NCBI GenBank assembly: GCA_024403355.1
Contig: JAKSRW010000001.1
Coordinates: 186,001 to 250,000 of the forward strand
Reading direction: 5' to 3'
Length of the DNA stretch: 64,000 nt
From: Lachnospiraceae bacterium
GTDB taxonomy: Bacteria > Bacillota > Clostridia > Lachnospirales > Lachnospiraceae
Shown: positions 8,776 to 17,361 of the stretch, piece after piece
How positions within the stretch are numbered: the first letter of the stretch is position 1
How the letters are laid out: the number at the start of each line of letters is the position of its first letter
Notes under the pieces: generated by a model
What the model was told of the DNA's origin: nothing
What the model saw: the letters and a program-made list of their open reading frames with translations, nothing else
Database searches by the model: none
Translations under genes and position numbers: made by a program

Positions 8776-10947
8776 ATGATTAAACCGGGAATGTACATAA
8801 GTGACAGATACGAAATAATCGACAAGGTCGGTTCCGGCGGAATGGCGGATGTCTATAAGGCACTGTGCCATCGTCTTAACCGTTATGTTGCTATTAAGAT
8901 TCTGAAATCAGAGTTTTCCTCAGATACTAATTTCGTTCAGAAGTTCAGGGCTGAGGCTCAGTCTGTTGCAGGTCTTTCACATCCCAATATTGTAAGTGTT
9001 TACGACGTTGGTGATGATGACGGGCTTCATTACATTGTAATGGAGCTTGTAGAAGGTATCACACTTAAAAGATTCATCGAAAAAAGAAGAAGACTTGATG
9101 TTAAAGAGGCTGTCGGCATCGCTATTCAGATAGCAATGGGTATGGAGGCAGCGCATACACATCATATTATCCACAGGGATATTAAGCCCCAGAACATTAT
9201 TATTTCGCGTGAGGGTAAGGTAAAGGTAGCGGATTTCGGTATTGCGAAGGCTGCCACATCAAATACAATTTCACAGAATGCCATTGGTTCAGTGCATTAC
9301 CTTTCACCTGAGCAGGCCCGCGGCGGCTACAGCGATGAGCGAAGCGATATCTATTCACTGGGTGTAACTCTTTATGAGATGCTCACCGGACAGGTACCCT
9401 TTGCAGGAGATAATTCGGTTTCTGTTGCGCTTCTTCATATCCAGAGTGAGGCGGTTCCGGTAAGGGAGCTTAATCCGGATGTGCCTTTAAGCGTAGACAA
9501 GATTATCCAGAAGTGTATGCAGAAGAAGCCTGAGCGCCGTTATCAGTCAGCTTCGGAGCTTATCAATGATTTAAAGCGTTCAATTATTAATCCTGACGGT
9601 GATTATGTAAGCATAGCAAGTAATGCTTCAGTAAGCGGTTCTCCCACAAGAAATATCACTGAGGAGGAGCTTAATACAATTAAGAGTGCGGCAAAGTCAC
9701 CTGTGACACATGTAAGCAACAGCAGCCGTAAGGTTAAGAAGAAGGTTAAGAAGGAAACTGAAGAGCTGGATTCAATGGATTCATGGCTTGAGAAGATTCT
9801 GACCGTAGTCAGTGTGCTTTTCGCCGTAGCTCTGATTGTCGTTATTATTGTGCTTCTTTATAAATTCTTCCTGTCGGATGATTCTACGGATAATCTGAAG
9901 GACAGTATTTCGAACCTGATAACCACGGACCAGCCTGCAGACGGAAGACCTACCTCGGGCGGTTCAAATATCAAGGTTCCCGTCAGCACAACACCTACAC
10001 CCTCACCTACACCTGCGAGTGATGTTCTTGTAAAGATGCCCAAGGTAATTGATTTATCTATCGAGGATGCGGAGAGTACACTTAAGGCAGTTTCGAAGGA
10101 TTTCAGAATTGTCTGGACAGAGGAAGAGTATTCAGATGATACAAAGAAGGGTCTGGTTGCCGACCAGTATCCCGCTCCAGATGCTACGGTTACCGCAAAT
10201 CAGCAGATTACTCTTACTGTAAGTGCGGGTTCTGAGATGGTAGAGCTTACCACAATCAATGACAAGGATGCGATTTCTTCAATTGCACTTCTTGAAGCAT
10301 TAAAATTCTCTGTTGTACGTCTTGAGGAATACAATGACAATATTGAACTCGGCAAGGTTATCAGAACAGAGCCTGAGGGCGGTTCACTTGTTCCGAAGGA
10401 GACAACGGTTATCGTTTATGTCAGCATGGGACCTGAGATTAAGGGCGTTGAGTGTCCTCTTGTAGTCGGAAAGAAGGAATCAAAGGCTATAAAGAGTCTT
10501 GAAAATGCTAACCTTGTTGTAGGTGAGATTACACCCGTATATTCAGATGAATATGACAAGGGTCTGGTTTGTGCACAGTCCTATGAGGCAGGAACACTTC
10601 TTGACGAGGGCACAGTGGTTTCAATCAGTGTCAGCCTCGGTAAGGAGAAGAAGGCAGAAGAGAATACGGTGCCTGATAACGGGGATGAAGAAGATAATAA
10701 TACACCCGACACAGGCAATGACAATACCGACACAGGAAATACAGGAGATGATACACCCGTAGTTCCCGACACTCCGGATGAGCCTGACAACGGAGGAGAT
10801 ACAGGAAACACAGGAGATGATACACCTGCAGTACCCGACACCCCTGTAGAGCCTGACAACGGAGGCGACACGGGAAATACAGAGGATACTACACCTGAAA
10901 CACCCGTAGAGCCTGATAATGGCGGCGATGCAGTTCCTGTAGGCTAA
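8776..10947 (+). CDS. pknB: PASTA-domain Ser/Thr protein kinase
   Basis: This membrane kinase senses muropeptides or lipid II outside the cell and phosphorylates division and wall-synthesis proteins. The product has 723 residues: kinase domain about 10-270 with GSGGMADVY, HRDIKPQN and DFGIAKA; a basic linker; one transmembrane helix near 342-366; and three PASTA repeats near 413-630. A low-complexity Thr/Asp/Pro/Gly tail of about 90 residues, with nearly identical 20-23-residue repeats, follows. That tail is unusual and may span or bind the wall. ATG 8776 follows GGGTGA; an upstream GTG 8767 is less likely. A strong terminator follows the gene. Confidence 0.95.
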   Translation: MIKPGMYISDRYEIIDKVGSGGMADVYKALCHRLNRYVAIKILKSEFSSDTNFVQKFRAEAQSVAGLSHPNIVSVYDVGDDDGLHYIVMELVEGITLKRFIEKRRRLDVKEAVGIAIQIAMGMEAAHTHHIIHRDIKPQNIIISREGKVKVADFGIAKAATSNTISQNAIGSVHYLSPEQARGGYSDERSDIYSLGVTLYEMLTGQVPFAGDNSVSVALLHIQSEAVPVRELNPDVPLSVDKIIQKCMQKKPERRYQSASELINDLKRSIINPDGDYVSIASNASVSGSPTRNITEEELNTIKSAAKSPVTHVSNSSRKVKKKVKKETEELDSMDSWLEKILTVVSVLFAVALIVVIIVLLYKFFLSDDSTDNLKDSISNLITTDQPADGRPTSGGSNIKVPVSTTPTPSPTPASDVLVKMPKVIDLSIEDAESTLKAVSKDFRIVWTEEEYSDDTKKGLVADQYPAPDATVTANQQITLTVSAGSEMVELTTINDKDAISSIALLEALKFSVVRLEEYNDNIELGKVIRTEPEGGSLVPKETTVIVYVSMGPEIKGVECPLVVGKKESKAIKSLENANLVVGEITPVYSDEYDKGLVCAQSYEAGTLLDEGTVVSISVSLGKEKKAEENTVPDNGDEEDNNTPDTGNDNTDTGNTGDDTPVVPDTPDEPDNGGDTGNTGDDTPAVPDTPVEPDNGGDTGNTEDTTPETPVEPDNGGDAVPVG
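10729..10928 (+). repeat. In-frame tandem repeats in the pknB tail
   Basis: Three consecutive copies of a 60-69-bp unit encode DTGNTGDDTP, then VPDTP.EPDNGG, with the third copy shortened by three codons. Copies are near-identical at the DNA level, which suggests recent unit expansion. The unit length is a multiple of three, so copy number can vary without a frameshift. Confidence 0.8.
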
Positions 10948-10967
10948 AAAAATAAGAATCATTATAT

Positions 10968-11003
10968 TGCACAAAGGGCAAAATGCCCTTTGTGCAGTTT
11001 TTG
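10968..11003 (+). terminator. Intrinsic terminator after pknB
   Basis: A perfect 13-bp stem (TGCACAAAGGGCA at 10968-10980, TGCCCTTTGTGCA at 10984-10996) with an AAA loop is followed by GTTTTT. It separates the murE-pknB run from rsgA. Confidence 0.9.
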
Positions 11004-11076
11004 GTGTTTTACAAAGGGCTGAAAAATGCAGTTTTTTGGAAAATATCAAAAACTTTTGAAGCTCGGGGGTTATTGA

Positions 11077-11958
11077 ATGAAGGGCAGAATAGTTAAGGGA
11101 ATAGCCGGTTTTTATTATATAAAGACTTCGGAAGGCCTCATATATGAATGCAAGGCAAAGGGAGTTTTTCGTAAGGAAAAGCTTACACCCCTGGTTGGTG
11201 ACTATGCGGAATTTGAGGTTATTAACGAGGAAAAGAAAACCGGAAATGTAATCGATATCTCGGAGCGTAAGAACGCACTGATAAGACCTGCATCCGCAAA
11301 TGTGGACCAGGCTCTCGTTGTGTTTGCCGCAGCTGAACCCGAGCCAAACCTTAATCTGCTCGACAGATTTCTGATAATGATGAAGAAGCAGGATATTCCA
11401 ACCGTAGTCTGCTTTAACAAAATTGATATTGCAAACGACAAGGAGCTTCAGCTTTTAATTAAGAATTATGAAAAATGCGGGGTAAGGGTACTCTGTACCA
11501 GCATCCTGATGGATGAGGGTATAGAAAGTATCCGTGAGGTTCTGAAAGGGAAAACCACTATTTTGGCCGGCCCTTCAGGTGTCGGCAAATCCTCGATGAT
11601 GAACAGACTTGCTCCGAATGCAAATATGGAAATAGGTGAGCTAAGTGAGAAAATTAAGCGTGGAAAGCAGACAACACGTCATACTGAGCTTATAGAGATA
11701 GACAGGGATACGTATTTATGCGATTCTCCCGGCTTTGGTTCGATGTATATCATGGATATTGAATATAAGGATCTGAAAGATTATTTCAGTGAGTTTGATG
11801 AATATGCCGGGGATTGCAGATTTTTGTCCTGTATGCATATCAATGAGCCGGACTGCGGTGTAAAGAATGCATTGAAGGACGGGAAAATCAGCAGCTCGCG
11901 TTATGAGAATTATTGTCTGCTTTATAATGAGCTTAAGGAAGCTTCAAAAAGATATTAA
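11077..11958 (+). CDS. rsgA: Ribosome small-subunit GTPase RsgA
   Basis: RsgA is a circularly permuted GTPase that checks late 30S subunit maturation. The 293-residue product has an N-terminal OB fold, then G4 (CFNKID, about 113), then G1 (GPSGVGKSS, about 166), then G3 (DSPGFG, about 215), the permuted order expected. A C-terminal zinc knuckle with C..C.H.....C (CRFLSCMHINEPDC) follows. ATG 11077 lies after GGGGG at normal spacing. rpe follows 27 nt downstream, as in other Firmicutes. Confidence 0.95.
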   Translation: MKGRIVKGIAGFYYIKTSEGLIYECKAKGVFRKEKLTPLVGDYAEFEVINEEKKTGNVIDISERKNALIRPASANVDQALVVFAAAEPEPNLNLLDRFLIMMKKQDIPTVVCFNKIDIANDKELQLLIKNYEKCGVRVLCTSILMDEGIESIREVLKGKTTILAGPSGVGKSSMMNRLAPNANMEIGELSEKIKRGKQTTRHTELIEIDRDTYLCDSPGFGSMYIMDIEYKDLKDYFSEFDEYAGDCRFLSCMHINEPDCGVKNALKDGKISSSRYENYCLLYNELKEASKRY

Positions 11959-11985
11959 TTGTTATGAGAAAGGTCAGGTAGCATT

Positions 11986-12645
11986 GTGAATAAATTAGCA
12001 CCTTCGATTTTAGCGGCGGATTTCTTTCGTCTTGGTGAGCAGATCAGTGCAGTAGAAAAGGCAGGCGCACAGCTGCTTCATATTGATGTAATGGACGGAG
12101 CTTTTGTACCGAGCATTTCCTTCGGTATGCCACTTATCAAGTCAATCCGTAAAAACAGCGGTCTTGTTTTTGATGTGCATCTTATGATTAACGAGCCGGA
12201 TCGTTATATAGACGATTTTGCGGCTTCGGGTGCAGATATGATAACGGTACACGCCGAGGCCTGCACACATCTTAACAGAACGCTTTCACATATTCGTGAA
12301 AAGGGTCTTAAGGCAGGCGTTGCGCTGAATCCTTCGACACCCCTTAATGTTCTTGATTATATTTATGATGATGTTGATATGATTCTGATCATGTCGGTAA
12401 ATCCCGGCTTTGGCGGACAGAAGTTTATTCCCGGAACTATGGATAAGCTCAGGGAGCTCAAAAAGATTCTGGCAGCTAAGAATAAGAATATCGATGTTCA
12501 GGTGGACGGAGGCATTAATCTTAATAATGTCGCAGAGGTTATGGCTGCGGGTGCGAACGTTATTGTTTCCGGAAGCAGTGTTTTTAACGGGGATATTGAC
12601 AGCAATGTCAGACACTTCCTTGAAATTATGGGGGAGAATGAATGA
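11986..12645 (+). CDS. rpe: Ribulose-phosphate 3-epimerase
   Basis: Rpe interconverts ribulose 5-phosphate and xylulose 5-phosphate in the pentose phosphate pathway. The 219-residue TIM-barrel protein shows LAPSILAADF at the start, HIDVMDG, HLM, MSVNPGFGGQKF and VDGGIN, which together hold the catalytic Asp and His residues. The start is GTG 11986, 12 nt after GAAAGG. It overlaps the PilZ gene by 4 nt (ATGA). Confidence 0.96.
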   Translation: MNKLAPSILAADFFRLGEQISAVEKAGAQLLHIDVMDGAFVPSISFGMPLIKSIRKNSGLVFDVHLMINEPDRYIDDFAASGADMITVHAEACTHLNRTLSHIREKGLKAGVALNPSTPLNVLDYIYDDVDMILIMSVNPGFGGQKFIPGTMDKLRELKKILAAKNKNIDVQVDGGINLNNVAEVMAAGANVIVSGSSVFNGDIDSNVRHFLEIMGENE

Positions 12646-13373
12646 GGCTTACCGAACTCAAATTAGAGGCGTATGTAGATATAATGATAAAGCGAAAGGG
12701 CTATAATTACCGCATTATCAGTCAGGTTGAATATGTAGATGAAAACTGTATAGGAGTTCTTCCTATTGCCAGCTCACAGCAGCTTTTCAAATTCCGCGAG
12801 GATGATAAGATAGATGTCATTTATCGTGAAAAGGACAGGTACTGGCGTTGGGAAAACGTGAAGGCGGGTATAGCTACCCGTCAGGACGGCACACAGCTTC
12901 ATGTTTTCAGTATTCAGAAGAATGCGGCAGCCGATAACCGCCGTACCCAGTTCAGACTTGATGCCGGCTTTGAGGTCACCATGAAATATGAGGTGGAAAA
13001 CGGGGAGCAGCTAATCGAACCCGTGAATTATAAAACCCCGGAGCTTGAGCTTGAGGATGCTTTTAAAAAGCTTGATAACAGATACAGAGAATTTGAATGC
13101 CGCGCATATCTTAAGGATATGAGTGAGGGCGGTGCATCTATCGAGTCGGATGTTAAGCTTGAAAAGGGTGCATTTATCAGTTTTTCGATAGATTCAAATG
13201 TCGGCCCTGTTTTCTTAAGAGGCGTGGTGGTACGTGTTACGGAAGATAAGGAACATGGCTATTTTGATTACAGCTACGGAGTATCTTATATTGAAACAAG
13301 TAAAAATTATATAAATTATTTTTACTCACAGCAGCGAAGATTATTATACGAAAGCAGTAATAATACTGACTGA
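12642..13373 (+). CDS. PilZ-domain (c-di-GMP-binding) protein
   Basis: The 243-residue soluble protein resembles the YcgR/PilZ family: an N-terminal domain of about 100 residues, then a PilZ domain with the RxxxR-type loop (NRRTQFR, about 105) and D.SEGGA (about 163), the two elements that bind cyclic di-GMP. No transmembrane segment is visible. It overlaps rpe by ATGA, so it is probably translated with it. In many Firmicutes thiN occupies this place. The function is likely control of motility or envelope output by c-di-GMP; the partner is unknown. Confidence 0.8.
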   Translation: MRLTELKLEAYVDIMIKRKGYNYRIISQVEYVDENCIGVLPIASSQQLFKFREDDKIDVIYREKDRYWRWENVKAGIATRQDGTQLHVFSIQKNAAADNRRTQFRLDAGFEVTMKYEVENGEQLIEPVNYKTPELELEDAFKKLDNRYREFECRAYLKDMSEGGASIESDVKLEKGAFISFSIDSNVGPVFLRGVVVRVTEDKEHGYFDYSYGVSYIETSKNYINYFYSQQRRLLYESSNNTD

Positions 13374-13431
13374 CGCAAATATGAATATAATGAAAGGAAC
13401 CCTTGAAAAATAAGGGTTTAAGGTGAAATAT

Positions 13432-14532
13432 ATGAAACTTGGAATCGTAGGACTTCCCAATGTAGGAAAGAGTACGCTTTTTAATTCCTTAACCAAGGCA
13501 GGTGCGCTTGCAGCAAATTATCCTTTTGCTACAATTGACCCCAATATCGGTGTTGTTACCGTTCCCGATGAGAGAATTGTTAAGCTTGGAGAGCTTTATA
13601 ATTCAAAGAAGGTTACTCCTGCGGTTATTGAATTTGTTGATATCGCCGGACTTGTAAAGGGCGCTTCAAAGGGTGAGGGTCTGGGCAACCAGTTCCTTGC
13701 AAATATCCGTGAGGTTGATGCAATCGTTCATGTGGTACGCTGCTTTGAGGATACAAATGTTATTCATGTTGACGGTTCGGTAGATCCTGCAAGAGATATT
13801 GAAACCATTAACTTCGAGCTTATCTTTTCAGACCTTGAAATTCTTGAAAGACGTATTGCAAAGGTTGCCAAGCAGGCAAAGATGGACAAGACTCTTGCAA
13901 AGGAGCTTGAAATGCTTGAAAATATCAAGGCTCACCTTGAAAGCGGAAAAATGGCCCGTACCTTTGAGGTACCTGCTGATGAGGACCTTGTTAAGTGGTT
14001 TGACGGATATAACCTTCTTACCGCAAAGAAGACCATTTATGCCGCAAATGTAGCGGAGGATGATCTGGCTGATGACGGTGCATCAAATCAGTACGTGGCA
14101 AAGGTAAGAGAGCTTGCGGCTGGTGAGGGTTCAAAGTGCTTTGCGGTATCGGCGAAGCTTGAGGAAGAATTATCCGAGCTTGATGACGAGGAGAAGAACA
14201 TGTTCCTTGCAGACCTTGGTGTAGAGTCATCGGGTCTTGATAAGCTTATTAAGGAAAGCTACGATTTACTCGGACTTATGTCCTTCCTTACCGCAGGTGA
14301 GGATGAGTGCCGTGCATGGACCATTAAAAAGGGTACAAAGGCACCTCAGGCTGCAGGAAAGATTCATACAGACTTTGAGCGCGGCTTCATTAAGGCCGAG
14401 GTTGTAAATTACAAGGATCTGCTTGAGTACGGTTCACTTGCGGCAGCAAGAGAGAAGGGTCTTGTCGGAATGGAAGGTAAGGACTATATAGTTAAGGATG
14501 GCGATGTTATCCTATTCAGATTTAACGTATAA
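13432..14532 (+). CDS. ychF: Redox-regulated ATPase YchF (OLA1-like)
   Basis: YchF is a TRAFAC-class P-loop protein that binds ribosomes and prefers ATP. The 366-residue product has G1 [12 protein letters not shown] near residue 8, a switch region [19 protein letters not shown], a coiled-coil insertion near 130-190, and a C-terminal TGS domain that contains HTDFERGFI and ends [12 protein letters not shown] 13432 was chosen over GTG 13423 because AAGGTGA lies just upstream. A 7-bp hairpin (AACCCTT at 13398, AAGGGTT at 13412) precedes the ribosome binding site. Confidence 0.95.
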   Translation: MKLGIVGLPNVGKSTLFNSLTKAGALAANYPFATIDPNIGVVTVPDERIVKLGELYNSKKVTPAVIEFVDIAGLVKGASKGEGLGNQFLANIREVDAIVHVVRCFEDTNVIHVDGSVDPARDIETINFELIFSDLEILERRIAKVAKQAKMDKTLAKELEMLENIKAHLESGKMARTFEVPADEDLVKWFDGYNLLTAKKTIYAANVAEDDLADDGASNQYVAKVRELAAGEGSKCFAVSAKLEEELSELDDEEKNMFLADLGVESSGLDKLIKESYDLLGLMSFLTAGEDECRAWTIKKGTKAPQAAGKIHTDFERGFIKAEVVNYKDLLEYGSLAAAREKGLVGMEGKDYIVKDGDVILFRFNV

Positions 14533-14557
14533 GTTTTTGGCAGAAAGGAAAATTGCT

Positions 14558-15682
14558 ATGAGTTTTTGGGGAAATGAGACATCGGTCAGATTTCCTAATC
14601 TTGGAATAGAGCTTGACGGTCTGCCTCGAGGCTTTGAAGTCGGAAGCTTCAGAATAGCCTTTTACGGACTGATTATTGCTATAGGTATGGTTGCGGGAAT
14701 AGTTTTGGCATGTAAGCGTGCAAAGAAGCTCGGACATAATCCGGATGTATATCTGGACCTGGCTCTTTGGGCAATTCCTCTTTGTGTAGTTGGTGCAAGA
14801 CTTTATTCAGTGGCTTTTGAATGGGATTATTACAAAAATAACCTTTCGCAGATTTTTAATCTGAGGAACGGCGGACTTGCTATTTACGGCGGTATTATCG
14901 TCGCTTTTATTACCGCGGTTGTTTATTGTAAAATCAGGAAGTATAATTTCGCACTTGTGGCGGATACCGGTGTTCCAAGCCTTATTTTGGGACAGATTAT
15001 CGGACGCTGGGGTAACTTCTTTAACAGAGAGGCATTCGGTAAGTTCACAAATAATCTGTTTGCAATGCAGATTGATGTAACGGATGGCGGACTCAGCAGT
15101 TATTTCAAGCCTTCATATCCTGCGGAGCTAGTGGCTGCGGCGTATGACGGAAAGCCTGATGCGCTTGCGAATATTATGGAAATCCGTAACAATGTTGTGA
15201 CTCTTGCGGATGGCCGCCAGTTCATTCAGGTGCAGCCTACATTCCTTTATGAGTCTGTATGGAATATTCTTATCCTGGCAATTATGCTTTGGGCCACAAA
15301 GCGTAAGAAGTTTAACGGTGAAATTATGCTGATGTATCTTTCGGGATACGCACTCGGCAGATTTTTTATTGAGGGTCTTCGTACAGACCAGCTTTTCCTT
15401 TGGAATTCGGGAATTGCGGTTTCCCAGCTTTTATCGGGTATACTTTTTATTTGTTCGACGGCTGTTCTGATTTTCCTTCGTCATCGTGCGGTAAAGACAG
15501 GCAAGGATTGGACAGAGGCTATAGCTACAGTCAGTGTATTCCCTGAAAAGAAGAGCGGTTCTTTCTTCTCTAAAAAGGAAGAGACACCTGCAAAGAAGGC
15601 AGTTGATGAAGCTGTAAAGACTATCATGGCTGCAGAAGAGGCAGAGAGCAGGGCTGAAGCTAATAATGAAAAGGCTGAGTAA
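14558..15682 (+). CDS. lgt: Prolipoprotein diacylglyceryl transferase
   Basis: Lgt attaches diacylglycerol to the lipobox cysteine of lipoproteins at the membrane. The 374-residue polytopic protein has the signature GRWGNFFNREAFG (about 148-160), the preceding GLAIYGGI segment, and SGYALGRFFIEGLR. It is longer than usual because of a Lys/Glu/Ala-rich cytoplasmic tail of about 60 residues. ATG 14558 follows GAAAGGA by 8 nt; an earlier in-frame ATG overlaps the end of ychF and is not needed. Substrates in this window include the lipoproteins at 29892 and 63035. Confidence 0.95.
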   Translation: MSFWGNETSVRFPNLGIELDGLPRGFEVGSFRIAFYGLIIAIGMVAGIVLACKRAKKLGHNPDVYLDLALWAIPLCVVGARLYSVAFEWDYYKNNLSQIFNLRNGGLAIYGGIIVAFITAVVYCKIRKYNFALVADTGVPSLILGQIIGRWGNFFNREAFGKFTNNLFAMQIDVTDGGLSSYFKPSYPAELVAAAYDGKPDALANIMEIRNNVVTLADGRQFIQVQPTFLYESVWNILILAIMLWATKRKKFNGEIMLMYLSGYALGRFFIEGLRTDQLFLWNSGIAVSQLLSGILFICSTAVLIFLRHRAVKTGKDWTEAIATVSVFPEKKSGSFFSKKEETPAKKAVDEAVKTIMAAEEAESRAEANNEKAE

Positions 15683-15759
15683 GTGTTTAAGGATTTGAAT
15701 GTAATTAATTCAGCTGTCAGCGACAGATGTATATTATTTCTATGATTTATATTTAATTC

Positions 15760-15788
15760 TTGACAATAACAATGTGTTGAGCTAATAT
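15760..15788 (+). promoter_or_regulatory. Sigma-A promoter for the FMN riboswitch/ribU unit
   Basis: TTGACA (15760-15765) and TAATAT (15783-15788) are separated by exactly 17 nt. Transcription would begin near 15795, about 30 nt before the riboswitch aptamer. Confidence 0.75.
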
Positions 15789-15824
15789 TTCGTTGGAACG
15801 CAAGTTCACAAATAAATATTGGTG

Positions 15825-15931
15825 ATTCTTCGGGGGCAGGGAGTATTTCCCGACCGGCGGTAAAGTCCGCGAGCGCAAGCTGATCCGGTGTAATTCCGGA
15901 ACCGACAGTATAGTCTGGATGAGAGAAGAAT
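15825..15931 (+). promoter_or_regulatory. FMN riboswitch (RFN element)
   Basis: The conserved RFN aptamer is clear: P1 arms TTCTT (15826-15830) and AAGAA (15926-15930), the GGGGGCAGGG segment, CCGACCGGCGGTAAAGTC, a variable arm, CCGGTGTAATTCCGGAACC, and GACAGTATAGTCTGGATG. It binds flavin mononucleotide. A terminator lies 67 nt downstream, so control is by transcription termination when FMN is abundant. Confidence 0.97.
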
Positions 15932-15997
15932 TTTCATAGCATTGATAGAGGTCTGCTTCTGCAGGCTTAAGTTGTAATGTTAAGAAGATTAATTACT

Positions 15998-16024
15998 ATC
16001 CCCGAGTTTTCGGGGATTTTTTTT
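15998..16024 (+). terminator. Riboswitch expression-platform terminator
   Basis: An 8-bp stem (ATCCCCGA at 15998-16005, TCGGGGAT at 16010-16017) is followed by a run of eight T. It lies between the FMN aptamer and ribU and is the expected OFF structure of the switch. Confidence 0.92.
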
Positions 16025-16072
16025 ATCCCCGGCTCGGGGGAACCGTTAAGAATCCCTGAAAAGGAGATGTCT

Positions 16073-16864
16073 ATGGACAAATTAGTAAAGTTTTTTAAAA
16101 ATCCGGGAGAGATTCTCGGTAAGCTGTTTGATACGGCTTCGAACAACATTGGCTTCCTGCTTATCAGTATTCTGGTAGTAGCAGTGATTCTCGGTCTGGC
16201 TTACGGCTCAGAGTTCTATTTTTCAAAGAAAGCGGGAGTAGCCAGAAACAGCGAAAAGCTCAGAGTAAAGAGAATGGCACTTATAGCACTTCTTGCTGCA
16301 CTTGCTTTTATTCTGAATATGTTTTCGTTCCCTCTTGGCTTCCTTCCTTCTTTCTACAAGATTGATGCAAGTGAGCTTCCTGTACTTATCGGTGCCTTTA
16401 CACTCGGCCCTGTAGCCGGTGTAGTAATCGAGTTCATTAAGATTATTCTTAATCTGCTTATCGGCGGAACTTCAACAGCCTTTGTAGGTGAGTTTGCAAA
16501 CTTTGTAATCGGCTGTGCATTTATTGTACCTGCCGCAATCATCTACTATGCGAAAAAGACAAAAAAGAATGCAATCATCGGTGTAATAACAGGTACAATT
16601 GTATGTATTATTGCCGGCTGTATGCTCAACGCCTTCCTTCTTCTTCCTGCTTATGCAAAGGCTCTCGATATGAGGCTTGAGCAAATCATCGGTATGGGAA
16701 CAGAAAAAAACTCAGCTATCACAAGCATGTCAACCTTTGTTCTTCTTGCGGTTGCACCCTTCAATTTAATTAAGTGCGGCGGCGTGAGTGTCATTACAGT
16801 GCTCATTTACAAAAAAATCAGTCATCTTTTAAAGGGTAATGACATAAAAAACACAGCTGCTTAA
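16073..16864 (+). CDS. ribU: Riboflavin ECF transporter S component RibU
   Basis: RibU is the membrane substrate-binding subunit of an energy-coupling-factor importer for riboflavin; the ECF A/A'/T module is not in this window. The 263-residue product has about six hydrophobic segments; the core LIALLAALAFILNMF is followed by the S-component region ASELPVLIGAFTLGP. An N-terminal extension of about 60 residues contains an extra membrane segment. ATG 16073 lies 7 nt after AAAGGAG. Longer readings would run into the terminator. The FMN riboswitch upstream strongly supports riboflavin as substrate. Confidence 0.92.
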   Translation: MDKLVKFFKNPGEILGKLFDTASNNIGFLLISILVVAVILGLAYGSEFYFSKKAGVARNSEKLRVKRMALIALLAALAFILNMFSFPLGFLPSFYKIDASELPVLIGAFTLGPVAGVVIEFIKIILNLLIGGTSTAFVGEFANFVIGCAFIVPAAIIYYAKKTKKNAIIGVITGTIVCIIAGCMLNAFLLLPAYAKALDMRLEQIIGMGTEKNSAITSMSTFVLLAVAPFNLIKCGGVSVITVLIYKKISHLLKGNDIKNTAA

Positions 16865-16963
16865 TAGTATAGTGAGTGGTAAAAGAGTAAAGCTATTAGG
16901 GTATGGCTTGAATATAATTTGCCAGGCCGGATAAAATTCGGACATTTTTGTTGAAAATCAGGG

Positions 16964-17033
16964 AATATCCCTCCACAATCCACCACCGGTGAGAATAACG
17001 GTCGGTGAGATTTAGCGGAGGGGTATTTTTTTG
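16964..17033 (+). terminator. Branched terminator after ribU
   Basis: AATATCCCTCC (16964-16974) pairs with GGAGGGGTATT (17017-17027), an 11-bp stem followed by a T-run. The long internal part contains a smaller ACCG/CGGT stem. It ends the ribU transcript. The 16865-16963 stretch before it shows no gene. Confidence 0.8.
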
Positions 17034-17093
17034 TCTCAAAATGGGGCGGGAGAGCAGAGGGAAGCCTATTAACATATAAATTATCAAATGTCA

Positions 17094-17143
17094 ATAGAAC
17101 ATATGTGCTATTATCAGACAATTTACTAGAACAACTGTGCTAT
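17094..17143. promoter_or_regulatory. Two LexA-box-like dyads upstream of mraZ
   Basis: Two similar imperfect dyads lie 32 bp apart: TAGAACATATGTGCTAT (17095-17111) and TAGAACAACTGTGCTAT (17127-17143). The first centres on GAACATATGTGC, one mismatch from the Firmicutes SOS box GAACATATGTTC. The remaining 17034-17271 sequence is AT-rich and without a convincing gene. Assignment to LexA is inferred from similarity alone. Confidence 0.4.
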
Positions 17144-17271
17144 TTTATACGATTTGCTGTAATTAAATTGTATCGAACAAAAATTCGTACACTATATTTG
17201 GTATTTGAGAAAAATGCACTAAATAGTATTGAAAAAACTTAACAAAAATCGAAATTTTTGTGAAATTTCAC

Positions 17272-17300
17272 TTGCAATTTATGAAAAACCTGCTTATAAT
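17272..17300 (+). promoter_or_regulatory. Sigma-A promoter of the division cluster
   Basis: TTGCAA (17272-17277) and a perfect TATAAT (17295-17300) are separated by 17 nt. MraZ boxes begin 8 nt after the -10, where transcription starts, so MraZ would block initiation or early elongation. Confidence 0.88.
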
Positions 17301-17307
17301 TAAGGTA

Positions 17308-17343
17308 AAGTGGTGAAAAGTGGTGGATAGTGTCACGAAGTGG
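17308..17343 (+). promoter_or_regulatory. MraZ operator (10-bp direct repeats)
   Basis: Four units at a strict 10-bp period start at 17308, 17318, 17328 and 17338: AAAGTGG, AAAGTGG, ATAGTGT and GAAGTGG. MraZ is known to bind tandem GTGG/TGGG repeats with this spacing in its own promoter. The third unit is degenerate. Confidence 0.85.
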
Positions 17344-17361
17344 AGAGAGGAGGCGATGAAA

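Noticed and set aside
10729..10928. Possible CRISPR-like direct repeats
   Set aside because: The units are adjacent without spacers, are multiples of three and are read in frame as the kinase tail.
15977..16072. N-terminal extension of RibU
   Set aside because: It would translate the riboswitch terminator region; ATG 16073 has AAAGGAG at proper spacing.
17320..17361. Longer MraZ start at GTG 17320
   Set aside because: It lies within the MraZ operator repeats, and the usual family start MFMGEYNH is served by AGGAGG.
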